A DNA stretch of 64,000 nt from Sphingomonas psychrotolerans (lineage in GTDB: Bacteria > Pseudomonadota > Alphaproteobacteria > Sphingomonadales > Sphingomonadaceae): contig NZ_CP024923.1 in the NCBI RefSeq assembly GCF_002796605.1, positions 1,054,001-1,118,000 of the forward strand. Reading direction: 5' to 3'. Of this stretch, positions 8,978 to 16,251 are shown piece after piece; positions within the stretch are counted from its first letter, which is position 1; every line of letters begins with the position of its first letter. Both the position numbers and the translations under genes were made by a program. Below the pieces are notes generated by a model. The model was not told where the DNA came from and ran no database searches. It saw only the letters and a list, made by a program, of their open reading frames with translations.

Positions 8978-9859
8978 CTATGGCCTTGGCACCATGACGT
9001 CGATCACCCCCGCTGCAATGCGCGCAGTTACCGGGGTGTGGGCGAGCACCTCGCCATCGATCGAGACCGGCAAAGGCGGCTCGGTGGCGATGCGCAGCGA
9101 TTTGCCCGTGAAGTTCAGCGTATCCTCGTGCCGCGCCTCGCGCCGCAGTACGCCGTTGACCCAGTTGCGCAGCAGCCGGCGCCGGGCATGGCCCCGCACC
9201 ACCTGAACGACGATCTCGCCGCTGTCGACGCTGGCTTCGTCGATCAGCTCGGTGCCGCCATGGAAGCGGCCATTGGCGATCCGCACTTCGACGACGCGCA
9301 GCCGTTTCGCCTCGGCGCCCTCGCCGACGATCAGCGTGAACGGGTGGAAGCGCGTGAACTCGAACGCCGCCCAGGTCAGATAACCCGCGCGCCCGAACCA
9401 GCGCTTGAGACCCGCGGGCACATTCTCAGCGATCTGGGGCGACAGACCGATCGCCGCGCAATTGGCGAAATAGTCGCCGTCGATCATGCCAAGGTCGATC
9501 CGGCGCAATTCGCCCTTCGCGATCACGTCGATCGCGCCGGCAATGTCGAGCGGGATGCCGAGCGAGCGCGCGAAGCTGTTGGCAGTGCCGAGCGGCAGCA
9601 CCGCCAGCGCAGCGCCGGTGCCCTTGACGAAATCGACCAGCCCGCTGACCGTGCCGTCGCCGCCGCCGAGAATGACCAGATCGGGTTTGCCCGCGAGCGC
9701 GCGCTTCAGCGTCGGCTCCAGCTGGTCGGGATCCTCCACGGCATGCGCGTCAACCGGAAAGGGCAGGTCCGCCAGCCGCTTGCACGCCTTTTCGAATAAT
9801 TCGCGCCCGCGCCGCGAATGGGCGTTGACGATCATCGTCGCGGAACGGAATTCGGGCAT
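8978..9859 (-). CDS. diacylglycerol kinase / YegS-like lipid kinase family protein
   Basis: The 293-aa protein has the DAGK catalytic domain. The opening SATMIVNAHSRRG is followed by the nucleotide-binding GGGDGTVSGLVDF near residue 70 and PLGTANSFAR, the hallmark of YegS/BmrU-type kinases. These phosphorylate diacylglycerol or related lipids. The C-terminal domain ends with SIDGEVL, where substrate lipid contacts are usual. The start at 9859 has GAGGAGT 5 bases upstream. It is divergent from hemB with 67 bases between. Substrate is not predictable. Confidence 0.88.
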   Translation of the reverse strand: MPEFRSATMIVNAHSRRGRELFEKACKRLADLPFPVDAHAVEDPDQLEPTLKRALAGKPDLVILGGGDGTVSGLVDFVKGTGAALAVLPLGTANSFARSLGIPLDIAGAIDVIAKGELRRIDLGMIDGDYFANCAAIGLSPQIAENVPAGLKRWFGRAGYLTWAAFEFTRFHPFTLIVGEGAEAKRLRVVEVRIANGRFHGGTELIDEASVDSGEIVVQVVRGHARRRLLRNWVNGVLRREARHEDTLNFTGKSLRIATEPPLPVSIDGEVLAHTPVTARIAAGVIDVMVPRP

Positions 9860-9926
9860 CTTCACTCCTCGACGTTTCAAAGGCGCAACGCTTGCACAGC
9901 CGTGCGCGATCCCCCAAACGGTCGCC

Positions 9927-10913
9927 ATGAGCCAGTATCCCGCGCTTCGCCTTCGTCGCACCCGTGCCGCCGGCTGGAGCCGGCGGATGCACGCCGAAAC
10001 CGTCCTGACCCCCGCCGACCTGATCTGGCCGCTGTTCGTTTGCGAAGGCAGCGAAGAAGAGCCGATCGCCGCGCTCCCCGGCGTGTCGCGCTGGTCGGTC
10101 AAGGCAATCGCCGAGCGGGCGCGGGAAGCGGCGGCGCTGGGGATCCCCTGCCTCGCCTTGTTCCCCAACACCCCCGCCGGGTTGCGCAGCGACGATGGCC
10201 GCGAGGCGCTCAACCCCGATAATCTGATGTGCCGCGCGATCCGCGCGATCAAGGACGCGGTCCCCGACATCGGCGTGCTGACCGACGTCGCGCTCGATCC
10301 CTATACCAGCCACGGCCATGACGGCATCGTCGACGCGACCGGCTACGTCCTCAACGACGAGACCGCGAATGTGCTCACCGACCAGGCACTGGTCCAGGCC
10401 GAGGCAGGCGCCGACATCGTCGCGCCGTCGGACATGATGGATGGCCGCGTCGGCTTGATCCGCGCGGCGCTCGAGGCGAACGGGCATATCAACGTCCAGA
10501 TCATGGCCTATGCTGCCAAATATGCGAGCGGCTTCTACGGCCCGTTCCGCGACGCGGTCGGCAGCCGCGGGCTTCTGAAGGGCGACAAGAAGACCTATCA
10601 GATGGACCCCGCCAATGCCGAGGAAGCGTTGCGCGAAGTCGCGCTCGACATTGCCGAGGGCGCCGACAGCGTGATGGTCAAACCGGGCCTGCCTTATCTC
10701 GACATCATAGTCCGTGTGAAGAATGCGTTCGAAGTACCCGTATTCGCATACCAGGTGTCGGGCGAATATGCGATGATCGAGGCTGCCGCCGCGGCCGGAG
10801 CGGGAGATCGCGAGGTGCTGGTGATGGAGACGCTGATGGCGTTCAAGCGCGCCGGCTGCTCGGGGGTGCTCAGCTATCACGCGCCGCTCGCCGCGCGGCT
10901 GATGGGGGCGTGA
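9927..10913 (+). CDS. hemB: delta-aminolevulinic acid dehydratase (porphobilinogen synthase)
   Basis: The 328-aa enzyme condenses two 5-aminolevulinate molecules into porphobilinogen in heme synthesis. Both Schiff-base lysines are present: Lys198 (YAAKYASGFYGPF) and Lys252 (VMVKPGLPYLDI). The metal-site stretch reads DVALDPYTSHGHDG, where zinc-type enzymes have three cysteines, so this is the magnesium-type form common in alphaproteobacteria. The start MSQYPALRLRRTR is chosen by family alignment; upstream in-frame sequence is antisense to the neighbouring kinase. Its stop overlaps the GTG of the next gene (GTGA). Confidence 0.96.
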   Translation: MSQYPALRLRRTRAAGWSRRMHAETVLTPADLIWPLFVCEGSEEEPIAALPGVSRWSVKAIAERAREAAALGIPCLALFPNTPAGLRSDDGREALNPDNLMCRAIRAIKDAVPDIGVLTDVALDPYTSHGHDGIVDATGYVLNDETANVLTDQALVQAEAGADIVAPSDMMDGRVGLIRAALEANGHINVQIMAYAAKYASGFYGPFRDAVGSRGLLKGDKKTYQMDPANAEEALREVALDIAEGADSVMVKPGLPYLDIIVRVKNAFEVPVFAYQVSGEYAMIEAAAAAGAGDREVLVMETLMAFKRAGCSGVLSYHAPLAARLMGA

Positions 10914-11446
10914 TCGAGACCAAACGCCTGCGCCTCCGTCCGTGGCGCGAGGCGGACAAGCCGGTTTTCCACGCGCTGGCGAACACGCCGACGATGATGG
11001 CCCATTTCGGCGGCCCGGTGCCCCAATCGAAGCATAACGCGATCATCGACCGCATGATCGATCAGCAGGCGCGGTTCGGCCATTGCATGTGGGCAGTCGA
11101 TCTGAAGGCCAGCGGCGAACTCGCCGGGGTCTGTGGGCTGCGGATCGGCGGGCATCGGGGAACCCCGGTGCCCGACGAACTCGAAATCGGTTGGCGGATC
11201 GGCGAGGCATATTGGGGGCAAGGCATCGCGCGCGAGGCTGCGGAGGCGAGCATCGCCTGGGGCTGGACCAACACCGCCCGCCCGCGCATCGCCGCGTGGA
11301 CAGTGATCGGCAATACGCGCTCATGGGGATTGATGGAGCGGCTCGGCATGCGCCGCCGCGCCGATCTTGACTTCCACCATCCCGATTACCCCGCCGACGA
11401 TCCGTTCGGTGCGATGATCGTCTACGCGATCGAACGCCCGGCATGA
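10910..11446 (+). CDS. GNAT family N-acetyltransferase (RimJ/RimL type)
   Basis: The 178-aa protein opens IETKRLRLRPWREAD, the usual start of the RimJ/RimL-like acetyltransferase_3 family. It has the acetyl-CoA-binding segment EIGWRIGEAYWGQGIAREAAEA and the late SWGLMERLGM stretch. These enzymes move acetyl from acetyl-CoA to an amine; the substrate cannot be read from sequence. The GTG start overlaps the hemB stop and the TGA overlaps the ATG of the next gene, so translation is probably coupled. A clear paralogue lies immediately downstream. Confidence 0.88.
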   Translation: MIETKRLRLRPWREADKPVFHALANTPTMMAHFGGPVPQSKHNAIIDRMIDQQARFGHCMWAVDLKASGELAGVCGLRIGGHRGTPVPDELEIGWRIGEAYWGQGIAREAAEASIAWGWTNTARPRIAAWTVIGNTRSWGLMERLGMRRRADLDFHHPDYPADDPFGAMIVYAIERPA

Positions 11447-11981
11447 TCGAGACCGAACGCCTGATTCTGCGCGGCTGGCGCGATTCGGATCGCGCGCCGT
11501 TCCACGAAATGGGCCAGGATGAGCGGGTGATGGCGACGCTCGGCCCTTGTTGTGGCGCGACGAGAGCGACGCGCTGATCGATCGAATCCAGCGCATCCTC
11601 GACACCAACGGCTTCACGTTCTGGGCAATCGAACGGCGCAGTGATGGCGCCTTTCTGGGGTTTTGCGGATTGAAGCCGGGGGCCGAGGACACCCCGATCC
11701 GCGGCGAGATCGAGATCGGCTGGCGGCTCGCGCACGAACATTGGGGGCAGGGCTATGCGCGCGAGGCGGCGCAGGCGAGCCTCGACTGGGGCTGGGCAAA
11801 TCTGGACGCGCCGCGGATCGCGGCGATCACCAGCGTCGACAATGTCCGCAGTTGGGGATTGATGGAACGCCTCGGCATGGTCCGCGCACCGGCAGACGAT
11901 TTCGACCATCCCAAGGCGATCGAACGGCTCCGGCCGCACGTCACCTATCGCATCGCCCGTCCCGCGGTTAAGCCGGGCTAA
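11443..11981 (+). pseudogene. second GNAT acetyltransferase, broken by a -1 frameshift
   Basis: ATG at 11443 opens a second RimJ/RimL-type protein (IETERLILRGWRDSDRAPF), but this frame meets TGA at 11575. The remainder (RDESDALIDRIQRIL ... EIGWRLAHEHWGQGYAREAAQA ... SWGLMERLGM) continues in the frame that contains 11547 and ends at 11981. Inserting one T near 11547 (CCT-TTG-TTG-TGG) restores a 179-aa protein colinear with the upstream paralogue. The gene is therefore either newly inactivated or affected by a sequencing indel. The acetyl-CoA segment itself is intact. Confidence 0.82.
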
Positions 11982-12018
11982 ACCGTTCCGCCGCCAGGAC
12001 GGACTTGGGGAGATACGC

Positions 12019-14258
12019 ATGAACGACGAAATTGAGCAGCAGGTCGTGCCGCAAACGCGGTACCACGCGCTGTTCGTCGTCGCGATCCTGACGGGATCCT
12101 TCCTGCTCTTCCTCGTTCAGCCGATGGTGGCGCGGATGGCGCTTCCCCGGCTCGGCGGCGCGCCGGCGGTGTGGAACAGCGCGATGCTGGTCTACCAGGC
12201 GCTGCTGCTCGGCGGTTATGCCTATGCGCATTGGCTGGGACGCGTGCCGGTGCGGATGCAGGCCGGGATCCATCTCGCGGTGCTCGCGGTGGCCGCCTTG
12301 TGGCTGCCGATCGGGCTCACCGCAATGGATCTGCCCGCCAATGCCGAGCCGGCATTCTGGGTGCCGTGGCTGTTCGGCGCCTCGATCGGGCCGTTGTTCT
12401 TCGCGATCTCGGCCCAGGCCCCCTTGCTCCAGCGCTGGTACAGCGTCGCCAGCGGCGGGCGCGATCCCTATGCGCTCTATGCCGCGTCGAATATCGGCAG
12501 CTTCGGCGGCCTGATCGCCTATCCGCTGATCGTCGAGCCCGGCCTCGCGCTCAACGGGCAGAGCATGCTGTGGACGGTCGGCTATGCGCTGGTCTTCGTG
12601 CTCGTCGCCGGCTGCGCCACCTTGCTGCCGCGCAAGGCCCCCGAAGAGCCGCATGTCACGCACCACAGCCCGGCACCGGGCATGCGACGCGTGCTCCACT
12701 GGGTGGTGCTCGCCTTCGTCCCCTCGGGGCTGATGCTCGCGACCACGACCTTTCTCACTACCGACATCGTCGCGATGCCGATGCTGTGGGTGCTGCCGCT
12801 CGGCCTCTATCTGCTGAGCTTCTCGGTTGCGTTCCGCGAGGGCGACACGATCCCCGATCTGCTTGCCAAATTCGCACCTTTGGTGGTGCTGCTGTTCGGC
12901 GCGACGCTGATCGCGGGGCACCAGAAGCTGGCCTATCTGAACGCGCTGATCGGTCTCGTCCTGCTCTTCGTCGTCGCGGTCGCGCTGCATTCGTGCATGT
13001 ATCGGCTGCGGCCGGCGCCCGACCGGCTCACCGGCTTCTATCTGGCGATGTCGGTGGGCGGCGCGCTGGGGGGCGTGTTCGCGGGTCTCGTCGCGCCGGT
13101 GCTGTTCGACTGGACCTACGAATATCCGCTGCTGATCCTCGCCGCCGGCGCGCTGATGCCGCAGATCTTCCTGTTTCCGGCGATCGGGCGGCTGTGGCGC
13201 GGCGAGGGGCAATTGCTCCGGATCAAGATCCTCGCGGCGGCATTGCTGGTGGCGATCTTCGTATGGCTCGGCATCCTCAATCCCGGCGGCGTCCTTGGCG
13301 AGATGCACGAGCAGATCGCGTTCCTCGCAGTCGCCGTCATCGGCTTGCTCGCGACCGGCCGGCGCATTCCCTACCTCGTCGCACTGGCGGGGGGCTGTTC
13401 CTGTTCGGCGGGTATCGCGCAATCGACATCTCCCTGAGCGGGGACCGGACGCGGAGCTATTTCGGGGTATATACGGTCGCCGACCTGCCCGACGAGCGTC
13501 GGCTCGCGCACGGCACCACATTGCATGGCATCCAGCTAAAGGGCGCGCGATCGCGCCTTCCGACGACCTATTACGTGCCCGGCTCGGGAGTCGGCCGCGC
13601 GATGCAGGCTGCGCCGGGCCTGTTCGGGCCGGCGGCGCGGATCGGCGTGGTCGGGCTCGGGACAGGGACGCTGGCTTGCTATGCAGTGCCCGGCCAGCAG
13701 TGGCGCTTCTACGAGATCGATCCGGAAGTGGTGACCATCGCGCGCGACTCGGGCAGGTTCACCTTCCTGCGGCAATGCGCGCCGCAAGCCGAGATCGCGA
13801 TCGGCGATGCGCGGCTGCGCCTCGGCGAGGCGACGCCGGCGAGCCTCGATCTGCTCGCGCTCGACGCATTCTCCTCGGACGCCGTGCCGATGCACCTGAT
13901 GACCACCGAAGCGTTCGGCACCTATGCCAGAGCGCTGGCCCCCAATGGCCTGCTGCTCGTCCACATCTCGAATCGTTTCCTCGCGCTGGGACCGGTCGTC
14001 GCCGGCGCGGCCGCCGAGGGCGGGTGGCACGCGGCGCGGCTGGTTTACAATCCTTCGGCGCTCGAGGAACGCGACGAAGCGAGCATCTCGGACTGGATCG
14101 CATTGTCGCGCGATCCGGCGACGCTGGGCGCTCTCACCCGGGGCGATCCGCAGTGGCAGCCCTTGGCGCGCAAGCCCGGCTTCGTTCCGTGGACCGACGA
14201 TTATGCCTCGGTGGTGCCGGTGATGCGCGCGTTCAATCCGTCGCTGGCGGACGATTAG
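12019..14258 (+). pseudogene. membrane-anchored spermidine-synthase-like protein, -1 frameshift
   Basis: The first part (12019 to about 13395) codes for a polytopic membrane domain of about 12 segments starting TGSFLLFLVQPMVARM, typical of fused-MFS/spermidine synthase proteins. The reading frame then changes at a run of six G (13388-13394). The matching C-terminal methyltransferase-like domain continues one frame over: FGVYTVADLP, GVVGLGTGTLACYA, YEIDPEVVTIA, LLALDAFSSDAVPMHLMTTEAF, ending at 14258. A seventh G would restore 746 aa. As given, the first frame ends at 13437. GGGGAG upstream supports the 12019 start. Substrate is unknown; true polyamine synthesis is not implied. Confidence 0.85.
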
Positions 14259-14758
14259 GCGCCGGCGAGCGCCGCTTCGAGCGCGCCGATCCGGTCGCCC
14301 TGCGCAGTCGCCAGTGCGTCGGCGGCGGCAACCGCGGAATCGAGCGCGGGGTAAGGGGGTTGGCCGGCCTGGCCGCGTTCGCTCGCCATGGTTTCCAGCG
14401 CGGCGAGCGTGGCGAGGGTCGGCGCACGCAGCGATTCGAGGTTGCTGAGCGCGGTCTGCGCATTGAGCCACGCCTCCGAACCCTCAGCCACGCCGCGCGC
14501 CACCGCCACCTTGGCCTCAGCCTCCTGCGCGGCTGCGGCGAAGCGCTGTCTGCCGGTCTGGAGCCCGGCGCTGGCTTCGGCGATCCGGGCGTCGAGCGCG
14601 GCGTCGGGCGCCGCGACTGCGGCTGGCCGCGCAGGCTCGGCGAAGCTCTGCGATTCGATCGGCCGCGGGAGCAGGGATGGATAGGCATCGGGGCTCTGGG
14701 TGCAGCCCGCGAGCGCGAGCAGGAGAGCGGGAAGGGCGGCGGGGAGGGGGCTGCGCAT
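14255..14758 (-). CDS. hypothetical alanine-rich lipoprotein
   Basis: The 167-aa protein begins with a lipoprotein signal peptide (LPALLLALAGC, lipobox LAGC at about residue 20). The rest is Ala/Glu/Leu-rich and likely helical, possibly coiled coil, with no recognised domain. The start at 14758 is chosen because it begins the signal peptide directly. It converges on, and overlaps by 4 bases, the spermidine-synthase-like gene. Function unknown; outer-membrane or periplasmic anchoring is inferred from the lipobox. Confidence 0.68.
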   Translation of the reverse strand: MRSPLPAALPALLLALAGCTQSPDAYPSLLPRPIESQSFAEPARPAAVAAPDAALDARIAEASAGLQTGRQRFAAAAQEAEAKVAVARGVAEGSEAWLNAQTALSNLESLRAPTLATLAALETMASERGQAGQPPYPALDSAVAAADALATAQGDRIGALEAALAGA

Positions 14759-14799
14759 GCGGGGGTGCTTAAGCCTGTGGAAAACCGCACGCAACGGGC

Positions 14800-14828
14800 T
14801 TGCGTTCCTCGGAAGTGCCTTCTATCAG
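14800..14828 (+). promoter_or_regulatory. promoter of tRNA-Arg
   Basis: TTGCGT (14800-14805) is followed after exactly 17 bases by TATCAG (14823-14828), about 14 bases before the tRNA 5' end. This is a reasonable sigma-70-type promoter. Confidence 0.5.
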
Positions 14829-14842
14829 CGCACCTCCAATGC

Positions 14843-14919
14843 GCGCCCGTAGCTCAGCTGGATAGAGCATCAGACTACGAATCTGAGGGTCGGACGTTCG
14901 AATCGTTCCGGGCGCGCCA
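14843..14919 (+). tRNA. tRNA-Arg (anticodon ACG)
   Basis: The acceptor arms are GCGCCCG (14843-14849) and CGGGCGC (14909-14915), with discriminator G and an encoded CCA. The anticodon loop CTACGAA gives ACG at 14877-14879. The T arm contains GTTCGAATC. The gene is complete, with a promoter before it and a terminator after it. Its 3' part is repeated at 15337-15397. Confidence 0.96.
14859..14916 (+). repeat. direct repeat, copy 1 (3' part of tRNA-Arg)
   Basis: The sequence from the D loop to the acceptor end of tRNA-Arg is repeated at 15337-15397. A 36-base core (14879-14914) is identical in both copies. Such a core at a tRNA 3' end is the usual attB site of tyrosine recombinases. Confidence 0.85.
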
Positions 14920-14946
14920 ATTGGAAAACCACGGAAAAGTGGACGA

Positions 14947-14974
14947 AGCCGGGTCAGGAATGATCCGGCTTTTT
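14947..14974 (+). terminator. factor-independent terminator of tRNA-Arg
   Basis: AGCCGGGTCA (14947-14956) pairs with TGATCCGGCT (14961-14970), one G-U pair, over a GGAA loop, followed by TTTTC. Confidence 0.82.
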
Positions 14975-15104
14975 CGTGTCCAGCAATCGCCGAAGAGCTT
15001 GGCGGCGAAGGGGATGCCGAACTTGTGCTCGCAGCCCGCAGGGACGAATGACCTCGACCAGTGCTTGGTATATTGACGCTTCAAATGTGAAATTTGCGAA
15101 TGGA

Positions 15105-15299
15105 ATGGAGGTCATCTGGACAGCGGACTACGATCCGGGCGATATCGTTCCTCAGTCGGGTATCTATAAATGCCAGTCGTGTAAGTGCGAGGTCACTGTG
15201 AACCAAGGTGACCCATTCCCGCCACCAAGCAACCATACGCATCTCCCGACGGGAGCTAAATGGCGTATTCTGGTCTGGACAAACACTAGCGGAACCTGA
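15105..15299 (+). CDS. small YjzC-like zinc-binding protein in the tRNA-flanked segment
   Basis: The 64-aa product reads YDPGDIVPQSGIYKCQSCKC, then VTVNQGDPFPP and a C-terminal KWRILVW strand. This resembles the YjzC-like pattern PGxxVPxSGIYxCxxCxxE...GxxFPP of small zinc proteins. A CxxC knuckle is clear, but the second pair expected near PPxxNHTH appears replaced by histidines. The start is uncertain: ATG 15105, or GTG 15084. No good ribosome site is seen. Codon use is more A+T-rich than neighbouring genes, in line with transfer. Function unknown. Confidence 0.55.
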   Translation: MEVIWTADYDPGDIVPQSGIYKCQSCKCEVTVNQGDPFPPPSNHTHLPTGAKWRILVWTNTSGT

Positions 15300-15336
15300 T
15301 CTTGGGAAAGTTCGGCAGAGTCATTCGACAAGTGCT

Positions 15337-15397
15337 TGGATAGAGCATCATACTATGAATCTGAGGGTCGGACGTTCGAATCGTTCCGGGCGCCAAT
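15337..15397 (+). repeat. direct repeat, copy 2 (partial, decayed tRNA-Arg)
   Basis: This copy begins at TGGATAGAGCAT in the D loop and lacks the 5' half of the tRNA. It has changes in the anticodon arm (GACTACG became TACTATG) and lacks 2 bases at the acceptor end. It cannot fold as a tRNA. The 36-base core 15357-15392 equals 14879-14914. Confidence 0.85.
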
Positions 15398-15422
15398 TTC
15401 CTCCATCGGTGGAAGTGGGGCA

Positions 15423-16133
15423 ATGGTGGTGAGGATCGGCACCGCGGGTTGGTCGATCCCGCAGCAGTTTGCCGATCGCGTTCCGGGTGAGGGAACGCAC
15501 CTCCAGCGCTATGCGCAACAGCTGAACGCCGCCGAGATCAACAGCAGTTTCCATCGCCCGCACCGCCCGTCGACCTATGCCCGGTGGGCGGAGGCAGTGC
15601 CCGTGGACTTCCGCTTCGCCGTCAAGCTGCCCAAGGCGATCACCCACAAGGCGAAACTGGTCGATTGCGACGGCTTGCTGGCGGCCTTTGCCGGAGAAGT
15701 GGCCGGGCTGGGCGACAAACGCGGGCCGCTGCTCGTCCAGTTGCCGCCGAGCTTCGCCTTTCCGGGTGACCTTGCCGCGCGCTTCTTCGATTCGCTCGAT
15801 CGGCTGCTCGGCGGCCAGGTGGTGATCGAGCCCCGGCATGCGAGCTGGTATGTACCCGAGGTCGACGCACTGCTGACTGCGCGGCGGATCGCGCGCGTGC
15901 TCGCCGACCCGCCGGTGCCCGAAGCGGCGCATGCGCCCGGCGGATGGCGCGGGCTAACCTATATCCGGCTCCACGGCGCGCCGCGGGTCTATTGGTCGAG
16001 CTATGACGACGCCCGGCTCGCCGCGCTCGCAAAGCGTATCGCAGCGGGGGCGGGCGATGTCTGGACGATCTTCGACAACACCGCGTCGGGCGCGGCGCTG
16101 GGCAACGCGCTCGACCTGACCGAACTTCTTTAA
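15423..16133 (+). CDS. DUF72 (YecE-like) family protein
   Basis: The 236-aa protein starts VRIGTAGWSIPQQF and has the DUF72 hallmarks EINSSFHRPHRPSTYARWA, FRFAVKLPKAITH, IEPRHASW and the late YIRLHG and IFDNT. DUF72 proteins are TIM-barrel-like and of unknown biochemical role. Usual length is 230-290 aa. The start ATG at 15423 follows GGAAGTGGGG; upstream in-frame codons belong to the tRNA remnant. The gene is the first one beyond the tRNA-flanked segment. Confidence 0.9.
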   Translation: MVVRIGTAGWSIPQQFADRVPGEGTHLQRYAQQLNAAEINSSFHRPHRPSTYARWAEAVPVDFRFAVKLPKAITHKAKLVDCDGLLAAFAGEVAGLGDKRGPLLVQLPPSFAFPGDLAARFFDSLDRLLGGQVVIEPRHASWYVPEVDALLTARRIARVLADPPVPEAAHAPGGWRGLTYIRLHGAPRVYWSSYDDARLAALAKRIAAGAGDVWTIFDNTASGAALGNALDLTELL

Positions 16134-16134
16134 T

Positions 16135-16245
16135 CGTCACCCCGGCCACAGCGCCGGGGTCTACCAAGCCGCTAGCGAGCAGAAAGCGGCTCAAAGGCCT
16201 TTGCGTGTCGCACAGTGGACCCCGGCACTGCGGCCGGGGTGACGG
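16135..16245. repeat. palindromic intergenic repeat, CACCCCGGC variant
   Basis: CGTCACCCCGGCCACAGCGCCGGGGTC (from 16135) and ACCCCGGCACTGCGGCCGGGGTGACGG (to 16245) form a hairpin-type element with about 50 central bases. It separates the convergent DUF72 and pectate-lyase genes. Confidence 0.8.
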
Positions 16246-16251
16246 TGAAGG

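Larger units (their letters stand above)
14859..15397. mobile_element. possible tRNA-flanked mini-island (remnant)
   Basis: An intact tRNA-Arg and a second partial copy of its 3' portion bracket about 420 bp. This segment is visibly richer in A+T than the surroundings and holds one small gene. That is the layout left by site-specific integration into a tRNA followed by loss of the integrase. No integrase or other mobility gene remains, and a simple local duplication is also possible. Confidence 0.45.

Noticed and set aside
13295..15076. Long Arg/Ala-rich plus-strand frame through the synthase domain, lipoprotein gene and tRNA
   Set aside because: It crosses a tRNA gene and a convergent gene; the synthase domain is coded in another frame.
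14875..15084. Minus-strand frame across the tRNA-Arg end and the first part of the mini-island
   Set aside because: Its C-terminal part is the reverse reading of the tRNA, it has no ribosome site, and no domain is visible.
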